Shown in pieces: positions 36,455 through 45,914 of a stretch of DNA of 64,000 nucleotides; within the stretch, counting starts at the first letter, position 1; the number at the start of each line of letters is the position of its first letter. The notes beneath the pieces were generated by a model. The model ran no database searches. It was not told the DNA's origin and was given only the letters and a program-made list of their open reading frames with translations. The stretch is from Corallococcus caeni. GTDB lineage: Bacteria > Myxococcota > Myxococcia > Myxococcales > Myxococcaceae. A program made the position numbers and the translations under genes. Location: the NCBI RefSeq assembly GCF_036245865.1, contig NZ_BTTW01000006.1:124001-188000 (forward strand), read 5' to 3'.

Positions 36455-38680
36455 ATGACGACGCCGCGAGCGCGAGGACGGGCAGGGCTTCCCACCGTCG
36501 TGGGGCTGCTGGCGCTGCTCGCCTTCGTCTACTGGCCGGTGCTGGGCGGGCACCTGCTCGCGGGCCGGGACCTGTTCCGCATCTTCATCCCGGACTCGGC
36601 CTTCCTGCTGGAGTCGCTGCGCGCCGGTGAAGTGCCGCTGTGGAACCCCTACCCGCGCCTGGGTCAGCCGTTCGCGGCGACCCTCTATTCGCAGGTGTAT
36701 TACCCGCCGCGCTGGGCCGCCGTGCTGCTCACGGGCCCCATTGTGTCCATGACGGTGATGCAGCTGGCGCACGTCGCGCTCGCGGCGGTGGGCGTGTTCC
36801 TGCTGTGCCGGAAGCTGCGCGCCTCCTGGCCCGCGGCCGTCGTCGCGGGCGCCACGTTCGGGCTGTCGACGATGATGACCCGGCTGGGCACCCAGCAGAA
36901 CCTGGTCGACGCCGCCGCCTGGAGCGGCCTCATCCTGGGCGCCGCGCTCGACGCCACCCACCGCCCGGGGCGCGGGCCCCTGGCGAGGCTGGCGGTGTAC
37001 GGGGCGCTGTCCCTGTTCGCGGGTTCGCCGGAGACCACGCTGTGGCAGGGGCTGGTCGCGGTGCTGGTGGCGGGCTTCGCGCCCCGGCGGGTGACGGGGG
37101 CTCGCGTGCGCGCGGTGGCGCGTGTGACGGGGGGGCTCGCGCTGTCGGGGCTGCTCGCCGGGGTGGCGCTCCTGCCCACCGCCGAGTTCGCGCGGAGCTC
37201 CCTCCGCATGCAGGGCGACTGGCCCTGGCGGCTCGTCTGGTCCACGTCGTGGCCTCAGGTGCTGTCCGCGCTGTGGCCGCTCGCGGACTGGCCCCGGGGC
37301 AGCTACTGGGGGGAAGACCAGTGGTTCATCCTCAGCCTCTTCCTGGGGACGCTGCCCTGCGCGTTCGCGGTGCTGGGTGCCGTGCGGGGGCCCCGGCGTG
37401 CCCGGCCCTTCGCGGTGGGCGCGCTCGTGCTCGTGGCGCTGAGCCTGGGCCGTCACTTCGCGCCCGCGGCCTGGGTGCTGCTGCACGTGCCCCCGTTCTC
37501 CCTCTTCCGCTACCCGGTGAAGTACTTCGTGGGGGCCGCGCTCTGCGTGTCCGTGCTGTCCGCCTTCGGGGTGGACGCGCTGGGCCGGCTCGCGCGGCGC
37601 CTTCGCCCTTCGCGCACGCGCGCGGCCGTGGCATTCGTGGGCATGGTGGGCGCAATGGCCGCCATCGGGCCCGTGGCCCGCCTTCTGTCCATGCGGGCCT
37701 CCGCCGAAGCGGGAGCCCCCTGGGTGCCCCTGTGTCTGGGATTGGCCGCGCTCGTGGTGCTCTGGCCTCGCGGCGGCTTCGCACGGCCCCGCCGGGTGCG
37801 GCAGGGCGTCGCGATGCTCGCGGTGCTGGAGGTGGCGGCGTCACACGCGCTGCTGGGCCGGCCGCAGTACACGCCCCTGAAAACGCTGCTGCGGCCCTTC
37901 TCCCTGAGCGTCTTCCTGCCCCAGCCCCTCCCGGGCCGCATCAGCGTGGACATCCGGAGCCCCGAGGACCCGACGCGCGCGGGCAAGGGGGACACCATCG
38001 AGCGCAGCCTCGAACGGCTCATCCCCAACCGCTTCGTCGAGGAGCGCCTGCCCGCGCTGGAGGGCTTCGGCGCCCCCGAGCCCCTGTTCTCGGATGTCTT
38101 CCATGAAGCGGGCCAGCGCCCCCTCTACGACCTCGTGGGCATCACCCACTACCTGCGCCAGGGGCCACCTCCTTTCGACGACCTGGAGCTGCTCAACACG
38201 GCGGACGACGGCACCACCCTGTCGCGCTCGAGCACCGCGCTGCCGCGCGCCTTCCTGGTGCAGCGCGCCCGCGTGGTGACGGATGCCCAGGCGCTCGCGG
38301 CGGTGGAGGATGTCTCTCAGCCCTTCCGGCACACGGCCTTCCTCGCTTCGGGCGCGCCGCTGGAGCGGCCCGAGTGCACGGGCTCCGTGGCGTGGGTGCG
38401 CCAGGGCGCGCGGCACCTGGAGTTGAAGGTGGATGCCTGCGACGAGAGCTACCTCGTCGTGTCCGACAGCCACTACCCGGGTTGGACCGCGACCGTGGAC
38501 GGGCAGGAGGTGCCCATCCACCGGGCGGACCTGGTGCTGCGCGCCGTGCGGGTTCCGCGAGGCCTCCACACGGTCCGCTTCGACTACCACCCGCTGAGCT
38601 TCCGCCTGGGCCTGGCCCTGTCTGTCCTTGGCTGGATGGGGCTCGCGGCCGTGGCGCTCTGGCGTCCGCGGGCACCCTGA
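36455..38680 (+). CDS. YfhO-like polytopic membrane protein
   Basis: 741 residues, about 12 membrane helices from residue 14 to about 460, then a large soluble C-terminal domain ending in one more helix (SFRLGLALSVLGWMGLAAVA). Features of YfhO/GT-C type proteins are LAGRDLFRIFIPDSAF and GEVPLWNPYPRLGQPF near the N-terminus and VVSDSHYPGWTATVDG near the end. Relatives add sugars to cell-envelope polymers (YfhO to lipoteichoic acid); the acceptor here is unknown. TACGAT ends 9 bases before the ATG. Confidence 0.85.
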   Translation: MTTPRARGRAGLPTVVGLLALLAFVYWPVLGGHLLAGRDLFRIFIPDSAFLLESLRAGEVPLWNPYPRLGQPFAATLYSQVYYPPRWAAVLLTGPIVSMTVMQLAHVALAAVGVFLLCRKLRASWPAAVVAGATFGLSTMMTRLGTQQNLVDAAAWSGLILGAALDATHRPGRGPLARLAVYGALSLFAGSPETTLWQGLVAVLVAGFAPRRVTGARVRAVARVTGGLALSGLLAGVALLPTAEFARSSLRMQGDWPWRLVWSTSWPQVLSALWPLADWPRGSYWGEDQWFILSLFLGTLPCAFAVLGAVRGPRRARPFAVGALVLVALSLGRHFAPAAWVLLHVPPFSLFRYPVKYFVGAALCVSVLSAFGVDALGRLARRLRPSRTRAAVAFVGMVGAMAAIGPVARLLSMRASAEAGAPWVPLCLGLAALVVLWPRGGFARPRRVRQGVAMLAVLEVAASHALLGRPQYTPLKTLLRPFSLSVFLPQPLPGRISVDIRSPEDPTRAGKGDTIERSLERLIPNRFVEERLPALEGFGAPEPLFSDVFHEAGQRPLYDLVGITHYLRQGPPPFDDLELLNTADDGTTLSRSSTALPRAFLVQRARVVTDAQALAAVEDVSQPFRHTAFLASGAPLERPECTGSVAWVRQGARHLELKVDACDESYLVVSDSHYPGWTATVDGQEVPIHRADLVLRAVRVPRGLHTVRFDYHPLSFRLGLALSVLGWMGLAAVALWRPRAP

Positions 38681-38717
38681 CGCCCCGGACGCGAGCCGGT
38701 CTCCAGGCGTGGCGGCG

Positions 38718-39938
38718 TCAGTTCCCGCCATCCTTCCACCAGATGCCCCAGTCGCCCAGGGCCGTGGAGTACTCAAGCTGACGCGCATCCCGGGTCGGGC
38801 CGAAATAGCGGCTCTCCGCCAGGGCGTTGAAGCGTGCCCAGGTGGAGAGGCCGTCGAGTTCGGCACCCCACGGGTCCTCCGGGTACTGGACCTTCTGTGA
38901 GATGGCGTCGGAGGGGTCTTGCTGGCCAAACGACTGCGTACAGACCCTGGCGGGGATCACGTGCGAGCCCAGGGTGACCGTCTCCCTGCGCGTGGACGTG
39001 ACCTTGCCCGGGACGGGCGGCCACCCGGGAAACACGGTCGCGGCCTGGTCGATGACGCCGAGCAGGGCCTCTGCCAGCGAGAAGCTGGACGCACCCTGGA
39101 AGTCGCCGCAGGGAGGCGCCGTGCCCGGGGTGCCCGTCCACTTCGTCGTCAGCAGCTGACCGCGCTCCGCGCTCATGCAGTAGCGGTGCAGCTTCGGGGG
39201 CTCGCCGTCATCCGTCTTCACCACGTCGTACCAGGTGCCCGGGCCCAGGGGGTGCTTCAGGGTGGGGACCTCTCCAGCGGCGAGGGTGCCCTGACGGAAG
39301 GAATGGAGCTTGAGGTGAAAGGAGACGCTTTCTCCCATCCCGGAGGGACTGCTGCTGGCTTCGAGCAGGCCCTGGGTGAGGTACAGCGGCCCGGGCACCA
39401 TGGCGTGGACGCGGACCTCCAGCGAGCCATCGCTGACGCGGGAGTCCTCCACGATGCGCCGGGCGTCCCACGTCTGTCCTCCGGCGGCGTACCGCTCCTG
39501 CGTGACGGTGCCGTCCGTGGGCTCGAAGGGTGGGCGCGGCCGCGACTCCTCCATCCGCATGGGCAGCACCTGGGCCTGGGCGAGCGCGCGATGGGGGTGG
39601 GGACGGCCCTGGTCGTCCGTGAAGGTGATGGCGAGCCACGCCCACGGAGGCCTCACGGCCACGACCTCCAACGCCATCCGGCCCTCGACCTGGTTCGAAC
39701 GTCCCCGGGGCTCCTCGCGGATCTTCCCCTGGAAGAAGGCGAGGACGTCGAAGGGGATGTAGGGATTGAAGAAGCTGCTGCCGAAGTCGTACTCGACGCG
39801 GTCTCCCACGCGTGCGTACTTCCACGGTGAAGCCGCGGCCTCCGGTGGGAGGGGAACGGGCTTCATGCCCACGCAGGCAGAGCCTGACACGAGTGCCGTA
39901 CACAACAGGAGGAGGACGTGGAAGGAGCGGGACCGCAT
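38718..39938 (-). CDS. lipoprotein, unknown function
   Basis: 406 residues. The lipoprotein signal is short (SRSFHVLLLLCTALVSGSAC, Cys near 20). The mature protein is a beta-rich domain beginning KYARVGDRVEYDFGSSFF; I do not recognise a family. ATG 39938 has AGGGAG just upstream; ATG 39956 is possible. It is convergent with the YfhO-like gene. Confidence 0.75.
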   Translation of the reverse strand: MRSRSFHVLLLLCTALVSGSACVGMKPVPLPPEAAASPWKYARVGDRVEYDFGSSFFNPYIPFDVLAFFQGKIREEPRGRSNQVEGRMALEVVAVRPPWAWLAITFTDDQGRPHPHRALAQAQVLPMRMEESRPRPPFEPTDGTVTQERYAAGGQTWDARRIVEDSRVSDGSLEVRVHAMVPGPLYLTQGLLEASSSPSGMGESVSFHLKLHSFRQGTLAAGEVPTLKHPLGPGTWYDVVKTDDGEPPKLHRYCMSAERGQLLTTKWTGTPGTAPPCGDFQGASSFSLAEALLGVIDQAATVFPGWPPVPGKVTSTRRETVTLGSHVIPARVCTQSFGQQDPSDAISQKVQYPEDPWGAELDGLSTWARFNALAESRYFGPTRDARQLEYSTALGDWGIWWKDGGN

Positions 39939-40039
39939 GGGCTCCCTGTCTGCCATTGACCCCGGGAAGTGGGAACCCGATTCGACGAGGCCCCGCCAAT
40001 GCCCACCACCCGGCAGGGGTTTCTTGACGGCGGCGCGGC

Positions 40040-40528
40040 TCACCTATCCGGGAGGCTCGCTCCCTTCCGCAAGAGCAGCGCGGCGCGGTGGATGGCGGAG
40101 CGGATGCGGACGTAGGTGCCGCAGCGGCAGACGTTGTCGCTCATGGCCGCGTCGATGTCCGCGTCGGTCGGCTGGGGGTTCTTCCGCAGCAGCGCGACGG
40201 CGGCCATGATCTGCCCCGGCTGGCAGAAGCCGCACTGGGCCACGTCCTCGGCGATCCACGCCTGCTGCACCGGGTGCAGTCCGGTCGCGTCCGCGAGGCC
40301 CTCGATGGTCCTCACCTCGCGGCCCGCGACTTCGCCCACGGGGTGGAGGCAGGGGCGGAAGGCCTCGCCGTCCAGGTGGCTGGTGCACGCGCCGCAGACG
40401 CCCACGCCGCAGCCGTACTTGGGGCCCGTGACGCCCAGCACGTCGCGGAGCACCCACAGCAGGGGCAGGTCCGCGGGCGATTCCACCGACACCGGCTGAC
40501 CGTTGAGCATGAATTGATGGGCCGGCAT
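40040..40528 (-). CDS. (2Fe-2S) subunit of a molybdenum hydroxylase (isoquinoline 1-oxidoreductase alpha-like)
   Basis: 162 residues. The plant-type 2Fe-2S cluster is [17 protein letters not shown] plus a Cys in FRPCLHPVG; the second cluster is [10 protein letters not shown] and [12 protein letters not shown]. It carries electrons from the molybdenum subunit to an acceptor. It follows the large subunit gene after 2 bases. No FAD subunit is present, as in the Ior/aldehyde oxidase two-subunit type. Confidence 0.94.
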   Translation of the reverse strand: MPAHQFMLNGQPVSVESPADLPLLWVLRDVLGVTGPKYGCGVGVCGACTSHLDGEAFRPCLHPVGEVAGREVRTIEGLADATGLHPVQQAWIAEDVAQCGFCQPGQIMAAVALLRKNPQPTDADIDAAMSDNVCRCGTYVRIRSAIHRAALLLRKGASLPDR

Positions 40529-40530
40529 GG

Positions 40531-42687
40531 TCAGGCTCCCTCGTCGAGGATGGGGAAGCGGGTGGGCATGGCGCCCGTCGCCCGGGCGATGGCGTTGGTC
40601 AGGGCCGCCGCCGCGCTGGGGTAGCCCAGCTCTCCCACGCCGCCCACGCGGTCGTCGGAGCGCACCAGGTGCACCTGGATGGAGGCGGGCGCGTGCTTCA
40701 TTCGCAGCCACCGGTAGTCCGCGAAGCTGCCCTCGCGCACGGCGCCCGCGTCGATGTGGAGCCCCGCGCTCAGCGTGGTGGACATCGCGTCCAGCGCGGC
40801 GCCTTGGAGCTGCGCTTCGATGCCCTTCGGGTTGATGGGCAGGCCCACGTCCGCGGCGATGACCACGCGCAGCACGCGCGGCGTCCCGCTGGTGACGTCC
40901 ACCTCCACGAGGTGGGCGATGGCGCTGTCCCACTCCTCCAGCACGGCGACGCCTTGCGCGACCCCGGATGGCAGCGCGCGGCCCCAGGCGCCTTCTTGCA
41001 CCACCCGGTCCAACACGGCCTTGAGCCGTCGGGACGTGAGGCGGGAACGCCGCAGCTCCACGGGGTCCCGCTGGAGCTCGCGGGCCAGCTGGTCGACGAA
41101 GACCTCGTTGGCCACGCCCACCTGGCTGGTGAAGACGGAGCGGAAGGAGGCGGTGGGAATGGGGAGCGGCACTTCGGCCAGTTCCTGCGCGACCCAGCCG
41201 AACTGGTAGGGCACGTGCTGGGTCAGCGCGAAGAACACCGCGCTGGTGACGTTCGGCAGGACCTGACCGAGCAGCGAGGTGAGCAGGTCTCCGAAGCCGT
41301 GGGGGAACTCCACGGTGGGGATGGCGGCGCGGTGATGCCAGCCGAGGATGGAGCCGCCCGGACCCAGCGAGGCCAGGATGCGGTGGTGGCTGGCGGGCCG
41401 GTAGTGGCCGTGGCGCATGTCATCGTTGCGGCTCCACATCAGCTTCACCGGATGCCCGAGCGCCCGGGAGATGAGCGCGGCCTCGACGGCGGCCTCGGTG
41501 AAGAAGCGCCGGCCGAAGCCGCCCCCGGCGCGGATGGGATGCACCGTGACCCGCTGTGGAGTGAGCGCCCAGCCGAGCGCCGCGGCGACCTGGCTCCGCG
41601 CGAACTTCGGGTCCTGGACGCCGGACCAGACCTCCGCGACGTCGCCCGTCACGCGGGCCACGCAGCTCTGTGTCTCCATGGGCGCGTGCGCGAGGTAGGG
41701 GAAGTCGAAGCGCCCCTCCACGACTCGCGTCGTGAGCAATGGCGGCAGCGGCCGGGGCCCGATGGCGTCACGCAGCCGGACGCGGATGTCGGCGTCGGAG
41801 AGGTGGCTGGCGGGTCCCGGTGCCCAGGTGACCTGCAACGCGTCGCGAGCCGCGAAGGCCTGCGCGAACGTCCGGGCCGCCACCGCCACGCCGGACGGAA
41901 GCTGCACCACGCCCACGACGCCGGGCATCGCGCGGGCGGTGGAGGCATTGAAGGACTGGACCGTGCCGCGCAGCGTGGGAGGCCGCGCCACGACCGTGGG
42001 CACCGCGCCCGGGATGTCGAGGTCCAGGGTGTACCGCGCCTCGCCGGTGACGATGGCCCGTGCGTCGACACGCCCCGTGGGCTGACCGACGACGGTGTAT
42101 TCAGCCGGAGATTTCGGCAGTGGGGAGACCTCCGGCAGCAGGACGCGTGCGGCGTCCTCGGCCAGCTCGCCGTAGCCGAGCCGTCGGCCGTCGGGAGCGC
42201 GGACCTCGCCCTGCGCGGTGGTGAGGGTGAGGGCCAGCACCCGCCAGCGGTGCGCGGCGGCAGTGACCAGCCGGGCCCGGGCCTCCGCGGCGGCTGCGCG
42301 GAGCGGACCGGCCAGGTAGCGCATCGTGGAGGACAGCCCGGTCAGCTGGATGAGCCAGCGGGGATCCGCGTCGGCGGTGGACACGTCCACGGCATCCAGG
42401 CCCGTGTCGAGCTCCTCGGCGACGAGCATGGCCACGGCGGTGGTGATGCCCTGGCCCATCTCCGTGCGGGGCAGGGTGGCGACGACGCGCCCATCGGTCC
42501 GGACGGCGACGTAGAGGTTGAGCGACGTCTCCTCCATCGCTGCGGACTCCGCGGCCTGGGCCGAGGGAAGGTCGAGCCCGCACCGCGCCGCGATCATCAA
42601 CGTGGGCGAAGCCACCAGCCACGTCAGGAACCGGCGGCGGTCGAGACCGCCTGGAGGAGCTGCGTCCGTGGGCAGCATGTCAGCCAT
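40531..42687 (-). CDS. molybdopterin-binding subunit of a molybdenum hydroxylase (isoquinoline 1-oxidoreductase beta-like)
   Basis: 718 residues. A Tat signal ([20 protein letters not shown]) indicates folded export. The CDS has the xanthine dehydrogenase-family layout: [40 protein letters not shown] and, near the end, [18 protein letters not shown] with the catalytic Glu in VGGVGELG. Substrate is probably an aromatic N-heterocycle or aldehyde. It starts immediately before the 2Fe-2S subunit and is divergent from a palindrome array. Confidence 0.92.
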   Translation of the reverse strand: MADMLPTDAAPPGGLDRRRFLTWLVASPTLMIAARCGLDLPSAQAAESAAMEETSLNLYVAVRTDGRVVATLPRTEMGQGITTAVAMLVAEELDTGLDAVDVSTADADPRWLIQLTGLSSTMRYLAGPLRAAAAEARARLVTAAAHRWRVLALTLTTAQGEVRAPDGRRLGYGELAEDAARVLLPEVSPLPKSPAEYTVVGQPTGRVDARAIVTGEARYTLDLDIPGAVPTVVARPPTLRGTVQSFNASTARAMPGVVGVVQLPSGVAVAARTFAQAFAARDALQVTWAPGPASHLSDADIRVRLRDAIGPRPLPPLLTTRVVEGRFDFPYLAHAPMETQSCVARVTGDVAEVWSGVQDPKFARSQVAAALGWALTPQRVTVHPIRAGGGFGRRFFTEAAVEAALISRALGHPVKLMWSRNDDMRHGHYRPASHHRILASLGPGGSILGWHHRAAIPTVEFPHGFGDLLTSLLGQVLPNVTSAVFFALTQHVPYQFGWVAQELAEVPLPIPTASFRSVFTSQVGVANEVFVDQLARELQRDPVELRRSRLTSRRLKAVLDRVVQEGAWGRALPSGVAQGVAVLEEWDSAIAHLVEVDVTSGTPRVLRVVIAADVGLPINPKGIEAQLQGAALDAMSTTLSAGLHIDAGAVREGSFADYRWLRMKHAPASIQVHLVRSDDRVGGVGELGYPSAAAALTNAIARATGAMPTRFPILDEGA

Positions 42688-42823
42688 GGAGAAAGTTTCT
42701 CACGCGGCCAAGGGCACGCCCAACGACCCACGAAGCCCTGTGCGGCACCTGTCACCTGGAGCCCGGAAGCATCCAGCACAGGACCCTGAACGGACCCGAA
42801 GCACTGTCCTGTCTCGAAGCTCC

Positions 42824-43070
42824 GGGACACCTCCGCCCGAAGCTGTTCCAAACCTGTCCGACAGTCGGACCGGCTCCCGCGACCGCGAGGAGGCAGACCT
42901 GCCCAGCGCGGTTTCAAACCGGTCCGACAGTCGGACAGGTTCATGCGGAGCGCCGCTTGCGGGACACCTCCCGCCCGACGCGGTTCCAAACTTGTCCGAC
43001 AGTCGGACCGGTCGCCGCATCCGGCCAGGGACCAGCCCTGTCCGACAGTCGGACAGCTTTTCGCGGAGCG
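42824..43070. repeat. array of four GTCCGACAGTCGGAC palindromes in degenerate 45-70-base repeats
   Basis: The 15-base palindrome GTCCGAC-A-GTCGGAC occurs exactly at 42856-42870, 42922-42936, 42994-43008 and 43040-43054. Copies 1 and 3 lie in longer repeats of about 50 bases that start GGGACACCTCC and pass through GTTCCAAAC just before the palindrome; copies 2 and 4 share GCGGAGCG after it. The array is within the 570-base gap 42688-43261 between the molybdenum hydroxylase and CarboxypepD_reg genes; the rest of the gap shows no gene. Confidence 0.8.
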
Positions 43071-43261
43071 TCGCCGACCGGGAGCCTGTCGTTGCCAGCT
43101 CCCTGCGTGAACCTGTCTCGGAATCAGGCTTCGTCCTCCAGGTACCTGGTTGGTCGCTTCGTGCTGGAGCACCAAGCCCTGGGGCGGGATGGCTGATGCG
43201 GGACGTGCACGCGGCTTCGGGTGATACTGGGGTCGGTGCCCCCATGGAGGCGGGGGTGAGG

Positions 43262-45898
43262 ATGGCGGGCATGCGCAGGTGGCTCATCGGTGGCGTGGCG
43301 GTCCTGGTCGCGTGCGGCCTCGTGCTGTTCTGGGCCCTGCGCTCCGGCGGATCGGATGCTCCGGCGGGCAGCGCGGAAGCCACACTCGCGCCGAAGCCCT
43401 CCACGAGCCCCGGATCCATGCCGAAGGACTCCGGGCACGTGAAGGACGGCACGCTCCCGGCGGCGCAATCCCCGGTCGAGGCGGAGGGCGTCCTGGACGT
43501 GGAGGTCCTCGCGGGCGGGAAGCCTTCGCCCGGGACCACCGTGCGGCTCTACGCAACGGGCTCGCGAGCGTCCGCGTGGACGTTGATGGGCTCCGGCCTC
43601 ACGGATCCGAAGGGACACGTCCTGCTGGCCTCCGGCCCCGGCCGCTACCTGGTGGCGGTGCGCGTCCCGGGCCTGGCGCCACTCCTGCGCGACGTGGTGC
43701 GCCCGCATGGCGAGTCGCGCACGGCGCTGCGGATCTCCCTGGAGCCCGCGCAATCACTCACGGGTCGCACGGTGGTGCGCGGCTCGAATGAACCGCTGCC
43801 GCTCGTGGAGATCGTCCTCACGGCGCACGCCCGCGAGCTGGAGGCCTGGCAGCGCGCCGACGCTCCCGACGACGAGCGCGTCTATGCGACGAGCGACGAG
43901 CGCGGGAGCTTCCGCATCGACGGGCTCGCCCCCGGTGCCTACCTGCTGGAGGCCCGCGCCCCCGGCTACGCGCGCGAGGTGATGAACCGCCTGCGCATTC
44001 CCACCGAGGGCCCACTGACGCTGGCGCTCCGGCTGGCGAGCGTCATCGAGGGCTTCGTCGTGGACGCGAAGGGCCTCCCGGCCGCGGACGCAGAGGTGCG
44101 GGTGGGCGGCAATCCCTCCCAGGTGGTGACGACGGGCGCGCAGGGCGGGTTCTCCGTGGAAGTCGAGCCCGGCGTCCACCCCCTGTCCGCGCGGCGCGGC
44201 GAGGAGTCCGGCGCGCTCGACCTGCCAGTCCTCTGCGCCGCGGGCAGCACCGTGCGCGACGTGCGGATCCAACTGGGACCGGGTGCGGTGCTGGAGGGGC
44301 GCGTGGTGGAGGAGCCCTCCGGTGGACCGGTGGCGGGGGCTCGCGTCGATGTCAGTCCTTCGGGCGGGGACGGAGACCCCGGCGTCGCCGTGTCGGACGC
44401 GGAGGGACACTTCCTCGTGCGCGGGCTCGCTCCCGGCAGCTACGACGCCCGCGTGAACGCCACCGGCTTCTCGCCTGCCTTGCGCCGCGGGCTGACGGTC
44501 ACCCAGGGCGAGCGCTTCCCCGTGGAGTTCAGGCTCTCTCGCGCCGGCGCGGTGGAGGGCCAGGTGCGCGACAGCAACGGCGCCCCGGTGGCGGCGGCCC
44601 GCATCTCGGGCGTCAACCGCTGGAGCGGTGGCGCGGACGCGAAGCCCATCGAGGCGCGCACCGACGCGGATGGCCACTATCGGATCGAAGGGCTCGCCAC
44701 GGGCCGCCTGTCGCTCTCCGCGCGCCACGAGGGCTCGACGGTGGGCGCCCGCCAGACCGTCTCCGTGGAGGCGAACGGCACGGCCCGGGCGGACTTCACG
44801 CTGGAGGGCACGGGCACCGTGGAGGGCGTGGTGCGCGTGGCCCGGGACTCCCACCTGGACGTGCCGCTGGATGTGACGGCCCTGGCGGATGAGTCGACTC
44901 GAAGCGTGGCCCCGGACGTGGGCCAGTCCGGGGTGGACGCGGAAGGCGTCTTCCGGATGGTCCTTCCTGCAGGGAACTACACGCTCCTGCTCACGGCGCG
45001 CGGCCGCTTCCTTCAGGGACAGCGCAAGCCCGTGCGCGTGGAGGCGGGACGGACGGTCCAGGTCGAGCTCACGTGGGAGGAGCAGCGCGACGTGAACGAA
45101 TACCGGGGCGTCGTCCTGGAGCCGGACGGCTCGCCCTCTCCCCGCGCCTTCATCACCCTCACGGGGGTGGAGGGCCAGGGCATTCCCCTGACGATGACGC
45201 CCACGGATGAGGAGGGACGCTTCGTCATCCCCCTCTCCCGCACGGCGCTCCCCGCCAATCGCCGCGTGATGCTGGACGCGCGCAACGGCGGACGCTCCAG
45301 CGAGCCCGTGCCCGTGACCGCCGAGCAGGAGGTGGTGGTGCGGTTGCGGCCTTCCGCTTTCCTCCGCGGTCGCGTGGTGCGCAAGGGCGAACCCGTCCGG
45401 GGCTTCTCCCTGTCGCTCCAACTCCAGAAGGGATTCCTCCCGCGGGGAGAGGGCCCCTGGGAGTTCTCTGGAGATCGCTTCGAGCTGCGCGACGTCCCGC
45501 CGGAGCCCGTGAAGCTGACGGCGCGCACGGTGGATGGATCCGTGGGAGAGGTCCTGGCCTCTCCCGGCACGGGCGCGGTGCTCGAAGTGGACATCCCCCT
45601 GACGGAGCCCGCCACCGTGAAGGGCCGGGTGGTGAACGCGGCCACGAAGGCGCCCATTACCGACGCGTTCATCTTCATCGAAGGCGAACCGCCCTCCCCA
45701 GAGCACGCCCCGGACGCGGAGGGCCGCTTCTCCCTCCCGGGCGTTCGCGCGGGCGACCGCGTCCTCGTCATCCTGGGCGGCCCGTCCCAGGGACGCCTGC
45801 GCAAGCCGCTGAAGGTGAAGGACGGTGAGGTGCTGGACCTGGGCGACGTCTCCCTGGAAGTGGCGCAGCCCCCACCGCAGGGCCAGCCCACGCAGTAA
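43262..45898 (+). CDS. membrane-anchored protein with many CarboxypepD_reg domains
   Basis: 878 residues. An N-terminal membrane helix (MRRWLIGGVAVLVACGLVLF) is followed by about eight beta-sandwich domains of the carboxypeptidase regulatory-like family, each with a GR/GxV start and a DAEGHFLVRGLAPGSY-type middle (for example EGRVVEEPSGGPVAGARVDV, EGQVRDSNGAPVAAARI, GRVVNAATKAPITDAFIFIE). This is a surface scaffold of unknown role. ATG 43262 was chosen because GGAGG and GGTGAGG lie just upstream and the membrane helix follows; upstream frame contains the palindrome array and is unlikely to be coding. Confidence 0.78.
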   Translation: MAGMRRWLIGGVAVLVACGLVLFWALRSGGSDAPAGSAEATLAPKPSTSPGSMPKDSGHVKDGTLPAAQSPVEAEGVLDVEVLAGGKPSPGTTVRLYATGSRASAWTLMGSGLTDPKGHVLLASGPGRYLVAVRVPGLAPLLRDVVRPHGESRTALRISLEPAQSLTGRTVVRGSNEPLPLVEIVLTAHARELEAWQRADAPDDERVYATSDERGSFRIDGLAPGAYLLEARAPGYAREVMNRLRIPTEGPLTLALRLASVIEGFVVDAKGLPAADAEVRVGGNPSQVVTTGAQGGFSVEVEPGVHPLSARRGEESGALDLPVLCAAGSTVRDVRIQLGPGAVLEGRVVEEPSGGPVAGARVDVSPSGGDGDPGVAVSDAEGHFLVRGLAPGSYDARVNATGFSPALRRGLTVTQGERFPVEFRLSRAGAVEGQVRDSNGAPVAAARISGVNRWSGGADAKPIEARTDADGHYRIEGLATGRLSLSARHEGSTVGARQTVSVEANGTARADFTLEGTGTVEGVVRVARDSHLDVPLDVTALADESTRSVAPDVGQSGVDAEGVFRMVLPAGNYTLLLTARGRFLQGQRKPVRVEAGRTVQVELTWEEQRDVNEYRGVVLEPDGSPSPRAFITLTGVEGQGIPLTMTPTDEEGRFVIPLSRTALPANRRVMLDARNGGRSSEPVPVTAEQEVVVRLRPSAFLRGRVVRKGEPVRGFSLSLQLQKGFLPRGEGPWEFSGDRFELRDVPPEPVKLTARTVDGSVGEVLASPGTGAVLEVDIPLTEPATVKGRVVNAATKAPITDAFIFIEGEPPSPEHAPDAEGRFSLPGVRAGDRVLVILGGPSQGRLRKPLKVKDGEVLDLGDVSLEVAQPPPQGQPTQ

Positions 45899-45914
45899 AG
45901 GCCCCAGGTGGCGC

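Noticed and set aside
42824-43070. CRISPR array
   Set aside because: Repeat spacing is irregular (46-72 bases), the flanks between palindromes are themselves related rather than unique spacers, and there are no cas genes.
42624-43175. A minus-strand frame with repeated SDCRTGL-type peptide units
   Set aside because: The repeats come from the palindrome array in the intergenic region; no ribosome site or domain. Treated as non-coding repeats.
42518-43261. Extending the CarboxypepD_reg protein upstream through the palindrome array
   Set aside because: The upstream frame overlaps the start of the divergent molybdenum hydroxylase gene and consists of repeat-derived residues; a ribosome site and membrane helix support the start at 43262.
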